Source of the DNA: Patescibacteria group bacterium
GTDB lineage: Bacteria > Patescibacteriota > Saccharimonadia > Saccharimonadales > Saccharimonadaceae
Direction of reading: 5' to 3'
NCBI GenBank assembly: GCA_030917245.1
Contig: JAUPVA010000093.1
Location: forward strand, 1 to 9,581
DNA: 9,581 nt
Positions 6,330-9,581 of this stretch are shown piece by piece. The first letter of the stretch is position 1. The number at the start of each line of letters is the position of its first letter. The position numbers were made by a program, and so were the translations under genes. Below the pieces are notes generated by a model. It was not told where the DNA came from, made no database searches, and saw nothing but the letters and a program-made list of their open reading frames with translations.

Positions 6330-6716
6330 GTGCCAATCATCAAGTCTGCCATTAAGCGAGTAAAGCAAGCTGCTGTCCGCCGCGACCGCAACGTTGCAAC
6401 TAAAAAAGCCATCAAGGCTGCTCTTAAAGCGTTTGAAGCAAAGCCAACCGCTGACACACTGTCAAAAGTTCAGAGTGAAATCGACAAGGCCGTAAAGAAA
6501 AATCTTATTCACAAGAACACTGCCGCTCGACGTAAGGCAAACCTTTCAAAAGCAGCGAAAGACGCTGGCGTCAAATTGAGCGCTGCCAAGAAGCCAGCTG
6601 CAACCAAACCTGCTGCTAAAAAAGCACCAGCTACTAAGAAGCCTGCTGCTACGACTGCAGCCAAGAAGCCAGCTGCGAAGAAACCGGTTGCAAAGAAGCC
6701 TGCTGCCAAGAAATAA
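6330..6716 (+). CDS. rpsT: 30S ribosomal protein S20 with histone-H1-like C-terminal tail
   Basis: S20 binds the 5' domain and helix 44 of 16S rRNA during small-subunit assembly. It starts with GTG, placed by a good TAGGAG site and the family opening MPIIKSAIKRVKQA. Residues 1-84 are a complete S20 of normal length, with the late helix LIHKNTAARRKANLSKAAK (59-77). Residues 85-128 are an added tail of repeated AAKKP/ATKKP units containing only Ala, Lys, Pro, Thr and one Val, like histone H1 or HU-like tails. The tail should be disordered and strongly basic, and may contact rRNA or DNA. The gene has its own promoter and a leader of about 45 nt. It converges on holA with 4 bp between the stops, and no hairpin terminator is visible. 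Confidence 0.97.
   Translation: MPIIKSAIKRVKQAAVRRDRNVATKKAIKAALKAFEAKPTADTLSKVQSEIDKAVKKNLIHKNTAARRKANLSKAAKDAGVKLSAAKKPAATKPAAKKAPATKKPAATTAAKKPAAKKPVAKKPAAKK
6582..6713 (+). repeat. Lys/Pro/Ala codon repeat encoding the S20 tail
   Basis: This tract consists of imperfect 12-18 nt units such as AAGAAGCCTGCTGC and AAGAAGCCAGCTGC, giving AKKPA-type peptide repeats. Synonymous changes between units show that the repeat is kept at protein level and is not a recent slippage product. Confidence 0.8.
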
Positions 6717-6720
6717 TTTT

Positions 6721-7641
6721 CTAGCGGTTTAGAATTGACGCCATTCCGGCAAGCGTGCGCTCAAGCACCAGCCAAGGAGTGGCGTCGCTGCTTTTTAGAC
6801 GCATATCGCTGGCTGCAAGCAACTCAACTATTTCTTTGACCTGAGATTTCGACAGACGACGAGCATATGGGGCTAGTTTTTGGTACGGGTAGGAGCTTTT
6901 AGCCGCCGTATCTGCAGCCACTCGCGATACGTCTGCCTCACCATACGTTAAGACAGCCAACTGGAGCGCCTGCGTGTTCATTAGCCCTAGTAGTCGATAC
7001 GGTTCCTCAGTTAGACGTAATTGTTCGAGCATTGCACTGATACGTCGGACATCTCCGTTAATTACTGTCTCAAACAATGCAAAAGCATTTTCGCTCGGCG
7101 TCGCCTGCGTAACATCATCGATCCACTGGTCGGTAACCTCACCTGCCAGCGACAGCTTATCAACGGCGTGGGCGAGCTCCCATTGGTTCGTACCGCCGCG
7201 CTCCACCAGGCGCTGCAATTGGTGCGATGTCAACGTAATATCGCGCTCATGAGCATACGACTCAAGCCACTTGCTCACCGCCCGCTGGTCACGCTCGGTA
7301 AAAGGCATAAATTCCTGTACATTGGCATGTTTTTTTAACCATTTAAAAACAGTGGTACGCTTGTCGGGTTTTGGCTCAACAAGTACCAGCTGAGTATCGG
7401 CGTTCAGCCGCTCGCTCCACGCCTCAAGATTTTTCCATAAATCCGGGTTTGCCGACGGCGAATCAATAAATATCAAACGCTTCGAGGCAAACAATGTCTG
7501 GCCCGCAAAAATATCAGCCAACTGCTCATTGCTCAATTCGGCTGCATCAAAACGCTCGGCAGTGCCGTCAAAGTCAGCCTTAAGTTGAGCTACTTTTTTT
7601 GTCAGCTCATAATCATTCTCACCAAAAAGTAGCGTAATCAC
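6721..7641 (-). CDS. holA: DNA polymerase III subunit delta
   Basis: HolA is the clamp-loader subunit that opens the beta sliding clamp. The 306-aa protein has the HolA layout: N-terminal MITLLFGENDYEL, then GQTLFASKRLIFID (about 47-60) in the clamp-binding region. A degenerate P-loop-less AAA+ core follows (QLVLVEPKPDKRTTVFKWLK, about 84-103). A helical collar domain begins near 205 and holds RRLSKSQVKEIVELL and the late DMRLKSSDATPWLVLERTL. Length is slightly below E. coli (343 aa), as in most other bacteria. The start is GTG at 7641. A TACAAT hexamer ends 7 nt upstream, and AGGA lies only 3 nt before the GTG, too close for a normal Shine-Dalgarno sequence. Next to rpsT is a common genomic setting for holA. 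The two genes converge here with 4 bp between stops. Confidence 0.95.
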   Translation of the reverse strand: MITLLFGENDYELTKKVAQLKADFDGTAERFDAAELSNEQLADIFAGQTLFASKRLIFIDSPSANPDLWKNLEAWSERLNADTQLVLVEPKPDKRTTVFKWLKKHANVQEFMPFTERDQRAVSKWLESYAHERDITLTSHQLQRLVERGGTNQWELAHAVDKLSLAGEVTDQWIDDVTQATPSENAFALFETVINGDVRRISAMLEQLRLTEEPYRLLGLMNTQALQLAVLTYGEADVSRVAADTAAKSSYPYQKLAPYARRLSKSQVKEIVELLAASDMRLKSSDATPWLVLERTLAGMASILNR

Positions 7642-7648
7642 TCGTCCT

Positions 7649-7654
7649 ATTGTA
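7649..7654 (-). promoter_or_regulatory. -10-like element of holA
   Basis: TACAAT on the minus strand ends 7 nt before the GTG start, in the 38-nt gap after the upstream gene. The -35 position (TGTAGG) is poor. The spacing matches other leaderless-type starts here, but read-through from the upstream genes is also possible. Confidence 0.45.
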
Positions 7655-7679
7655 CCGAATTATTCAGACAGCCTACAGC

Positions 7680-8108
7680 TTAGCTTGCATTCTTGATGGC
7701 TTGAGTAACCTTACTGTCGTCGCGAAGATTCTGCCAGAATAACACCTGGTCACTTTTAAGCGAGATAACATCCTCTGGCCCGTATTGTTGCTTGCTCACT
7801 TTCAGTAGCGTCGTAGCCGACTCGGCCGTGGCAGCTTCTGTTTCGCTGTTTGGCGCAACATCTTGTGCGGTGTACGGTGCCCGTAATGTAAGGTACTCAC
7901 CATGCGTGTTTTTCAACTGTCCAAAGTATACCTGTCCCGTCGACATATAGACTACCTGATACCCACTGGTGTTAATTTTTTCGCCTCGCGGAATTAATAG
8001 CCATATCGCTAACAGCGCACCCGCAAGAATCACCGCGAATGTCGCGAATGCCACACCAGGTTTTAATATCGGTGGACGTATAAATTTTTTAACATCATGA
8101 GTCTTCAA
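7680..8108 (-). CDS. CPR-type membrane-anchored conserved protein, 142 aa
   Basis: Function is unknown. A basic N-terminus is followed by one hydrophobic helix (about 19-39) and then a soluble domain predicted to be outside the membrane. The soluble part contains YQVVYMSTGQVYFGQLKN (about 50-67), YLTLRAPY, YGPEDVISLKSDQVLFWQNL (about 109-128) and DSKVTQAI. I associate this arrangement with a small conserved protein in many CPR genomes. The start is TTG at 8108, supported by GGGAG (8121-8117) 8 nt upstream. That site lies within the last codons of the preceding gene, whose stop is only 3 nt away, so the two are co-transcribed and probably translationally coupled. An Ala/Thr/Glu-rich linker (about 84-98) interrupts the domain. 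Confidence 0.85.
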   Translation of the reverse strand: MKTHDVKKFIRPPILKPGVAFATFAVILAGALLAIWLLIPRGEKINTSGYQVVYMSTGQVYFGQLKNTHGEYLTLRAPYTAQDVAPNSETEAATAESATTLLKVSKQQYGPEDVISLKSDQVLFWQNLRDDSKVTQAIKNAS

Positions 8109-8111
8109 GTA

Positions 8112-8486
8112 TTAATCTCCCTTGCTGTTGCTTTGCGAACCGCCCTTTGGTGAGTCGATTACGACCGGTCCGATGTCTATTAATCGATCGACATTCGGAC
8201 GATATATAATTGCCTTCCGGTTATTCTGATATATTAACACTTTATCCCCTTTCTGAGCTTGCTTCAAAAAGGGCGTATCAATCTTTTCTGGGTCGGTAAC
8301 CGTCACCAGTGCCGGCACTTCGTTTGCGGGAAGAATAACATGCCTTTCAATCTTACCCTGCACAACCGTAACGTCGTTTAGATCTTGCGGTACGAAATAG
8401 TTGACTCCAATAGCAGCGCCGCACGCCACGATCAGCACTGCAAATCCAAATAATAATGTACGCCTGTTCCCTTTCATTCTAGTCAT
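8112..8486 (-). CDS. CPR-type membrane-anchored conserved protein, 124 aa
   Basis: Function is unknown. A short basic N-terminus (MTRMKGNRR) is followed by a hydrophobic helix (about 10-32). The domain after it contains HVILPANEVPALVTVTD, KGDKVLIYQNNRKAIIYRP and IDIGPVVI, a pattern I associate with conserved small proteins of CPR bacteria. The Gly/Ser tail is disordered. IVAC (19-22) fits a lipobox loosely, but the hydrophobic stretch continues past the Cys, so a plain membrane anchor is equally likely. The ATG at 8486 is chosen because it overlaps the upstream stop by 8 nt and has GGAG 4 nt before it. A second ATG at 8477 is possible. The frame is open to 8540, inside the upstream gene. It is followed 3 nt later by the other anchored protein. 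Confidence 0.84.
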   Translation of the reverse strand: MTRMKGNRRTLLFGFAVLIVACGAAIGVNYFVPQDLNDVTVVQGKIERHVILPANEVPALVTVTDPEKIDTPFLKQAQKGDKVLIYQNNRKAIIYRPNVDRLIDIGPVVIDSPKGGSQSNSKGD

Positions 8487-9581
8487 CACTCTCCAAATAC
8501 CAACCAGCTGTCGCGAGTGCCCGCTGACCAGTGGTAGCATTATTTGTCATCCACATTTGCGGGGCAAGGAAGGTTGTCGTTGCTGGCATATTTGTCGAGA
8601 TAGATCCTGAGGTAGAGTTGTTCGTTGCTTTGTTTGTCACTCTCCATCCAATCGTAGAACCATTCGGCGGACTATATAGGACGAGCTCATACATGTCGGT
8701 TGTATTGATTGGAAAATTACTGCCGAGCGCAATTTGCGTTGGAGCAGTACCCGCTACGTTATGAATGACGGACCAGTTGCCGGTATTTGCATTAATCGCC
8801 ATACCAATTTTGCTGTTTGCGGTACTCGTTAGCGGGTCAACATTTGTCGGTGCGGTGGTGAGGTCATTTAAACCAACAAACACTCTGTTACCAGTGCCCG
8901 TTGTAGGCGTTCCGAAACGTGTCGTAAAGAAGAATCCTCCCTTACCCGCGGCGTTGCCTCGCCAGGCTTGAAGCGTTTGCTGACGATGCGATGCCAAGCT
9001 TCCTGCAGTATTCGCCATAGTTAAGACGCTACGTCGGACAGATGTCATGTAATTTGTAGAAGCTGGCGCTGGATGACTTACGGTACCGACGTTAGTGAAT
9101 GCAGTTCCGAGCGCTGTTATAGTTGTTCCGCCTCCTGGCGATACCATTGCCACCCGATTAAAGGCAAGGCTGGCTTGAAATGGTGTATCTATACCTGAGG
9201 GGCCGATCCATTTAGGCATAACTCGCCCGGCAATATCTTTTGCATATATTTTCAAGTTTCCTGCTGCGGCAGCGGCGGGGTCGCTTTCTACGGCCAATTG
9301 AAGACCACCGGACTGAATATCAATACCTATATCCCACCCTGTACCGATGTCTACGGCGGGATCGGTGCCTGTGCCAGCCGAAGTTGGACCCTCCAACTTT
9401 ATACCATTAGCAGATACCCCGCTCGCCGCTCCGGTAGCGCTTGCAACAATTCGCACTCCGCTCCACTGACTTCCAGAGGTATCACCCGGGGTATAATCAA
9501 CCCGCATGCCTGCTGCTTCAATAGCTCCAGTACCTCCGACGTAGTTTATCTCTGCTCCGTTAATATCATTCGTGGTGACCG
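8479..9581 (-). CDS. Large surface or phage-tail-fibre-like protein, C-terminal part only
   Basis: The frame is open through the right edge. 366 residues are visible, ending in TAG at 8481-8479, and the true start lies outside. An internal ATG at 9507 is not a start, as coding continues upstream. The first ~125 visible residues are Gly/Ala/Thr/Ser-rich, with VDIGTGWDIGIDIQSGG, resembling repeat-rich secreted CPR proteins. The rest begins at PKWIGPSGIDTPFQASLAFN and contains GKGGFFFTTRFG, RVFVGLNDLTTAPTNVDP, LGSNFPINTTDMYELVLYSP and a final WYLESDD. This series resembles C-terminal domains I recall from bacteriophage tail-fibre or tail structural proteins. No transmembrane helix or cysteine is seen. 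The stop overlaps the next gene by 8 nt, so it heads an envelope-type operon. A prophage origin cannot be ruled out. Confidence 0.75.
   Translation of the reverse strand, partial: VTTNDINGAEINYVGGTGAIEAAGMRVDYTPGDTSGSQWSGVRIVASATGAASGVSANGIKLEGPTSAGTGTDPAVDIGTGWDIGIDIQSGGLQLAVESDPAAAAAGNLKIYAKDIAGRVMPKWIGPSGIDTPFQASLAFNRVAMVSPGGGTTITALGTAFTNVGTVSHPAPASTNYMTSVRRSVLTMANTAGSLASHRQQTLQAWRGNAAGKGGFFFTTRFGTPTTGTGNRVFVGLNDLTTAPTNVDPLTSTANSKIGMAINANTGNWSVIHNVAGTAPTQIALGSNFPINTTDMYELVLYSPPNGSTIGWRVTNKATNNSTSGSISTNMPATTTFLAPQMWMTNNATTGQRALATAGWYLESDD

Noticed and set aside
6509..6709. 66-aa hydrophobic minus-strand frame opposite the rpsT tail
   Set aside because: Its Phe/Ala/Gly repeats are simply the reverse complement of Lys/Pro/Ala codons.
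8487..8540. 18-codon N-terminal extension of the 124-aa anchored protein
   Set aside because: It lies inside the upstream gene, has no ribosome binding site, and would move the hydrophobic helix away from the N-terminus.
8479..9581. Calling the right end a prophage
   Set aside because: Only one protein is phage-like, its upstream context is not visible, and the following genes are envelope-type.

Overview
The window looks like a chromosomal piece of a Patescibacteria/CPR bacterium, most likely Candidatus Saccharibacteria (TM7). This rests on recognition, not on a search. The evidence is a pair of small membrane-anchored proteins of a type I associate with CPR genomes (7680-8486), a TruB too short for a PUA domain, very short intergenic gaps, and leaderless-looking promoters. 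TGA acts as a stop codon (truB and the ABC ATPase both end in TGA), which argues against the TGA-recoded Gracilibacteria/Absconditabacteria. No tRNA, rRNA, CRISPR array, IS element or integrase was seen.

Layout. 1-1614 (minus): an ABC-2 type exporter, with the ATPase translationally coupled to a permease that runs off the left edge. 1653-1919 (minus): rpsO (S15), whose terminator stem begins inside its last codons. 1964-2827 (minus): an unrecognised 287-aa soluble protein with the best promoter of the window. 2859-3545 (minus): truB. 3568-4263 (plus): a PIG-L/LmbE-type deacetylase diverging from truB across only 22 bp. 4271-4304: a perfect palindromic two-way terminator. 4308-6152 (minus): a DHH-phosphoesterase-like protein with lost catalytic motifs and a long disordered Pro/Ala-rich tail. 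6330-6716 (plus): rpsT (S20) with a histone-H1-like Lys/Pro/Ala tail. 6721-7641 (minus): holA (DNA polymerase III delta). 7680-8108 and 8112-8486 (minus): two small membrane-anchored proteins. 8479-9581 (minus): the C-terminal part of a large Gly/Ala/Thr/Ser-rich surface or phage-tail-like protein that enters from the right edge.

How the parts relate. The housekeeping genes serve translation (S15, S20, TruB) and replication (HolA). The exporter pair and the three-gene block at the right (tail-like protein followed by two anchored proteins, with 8-nt overlap and 3-nt gap) belong to the cell envelope.

The most striking theme is promoter placement. Six genes that begin transcription units (2827, 1919, 1614, 3545, 3568, 7641) have a -10-like hexamer only 6-9 nt before the start codon, implying leaderless mRNAs. 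Downstream operon genes and rpsT instead have Shine-Dalgarno sequences. At truB/PIG-L a single palindrome, AGTATACT, supplies the -10 to both strands with exactly 7 nt to each ATG.
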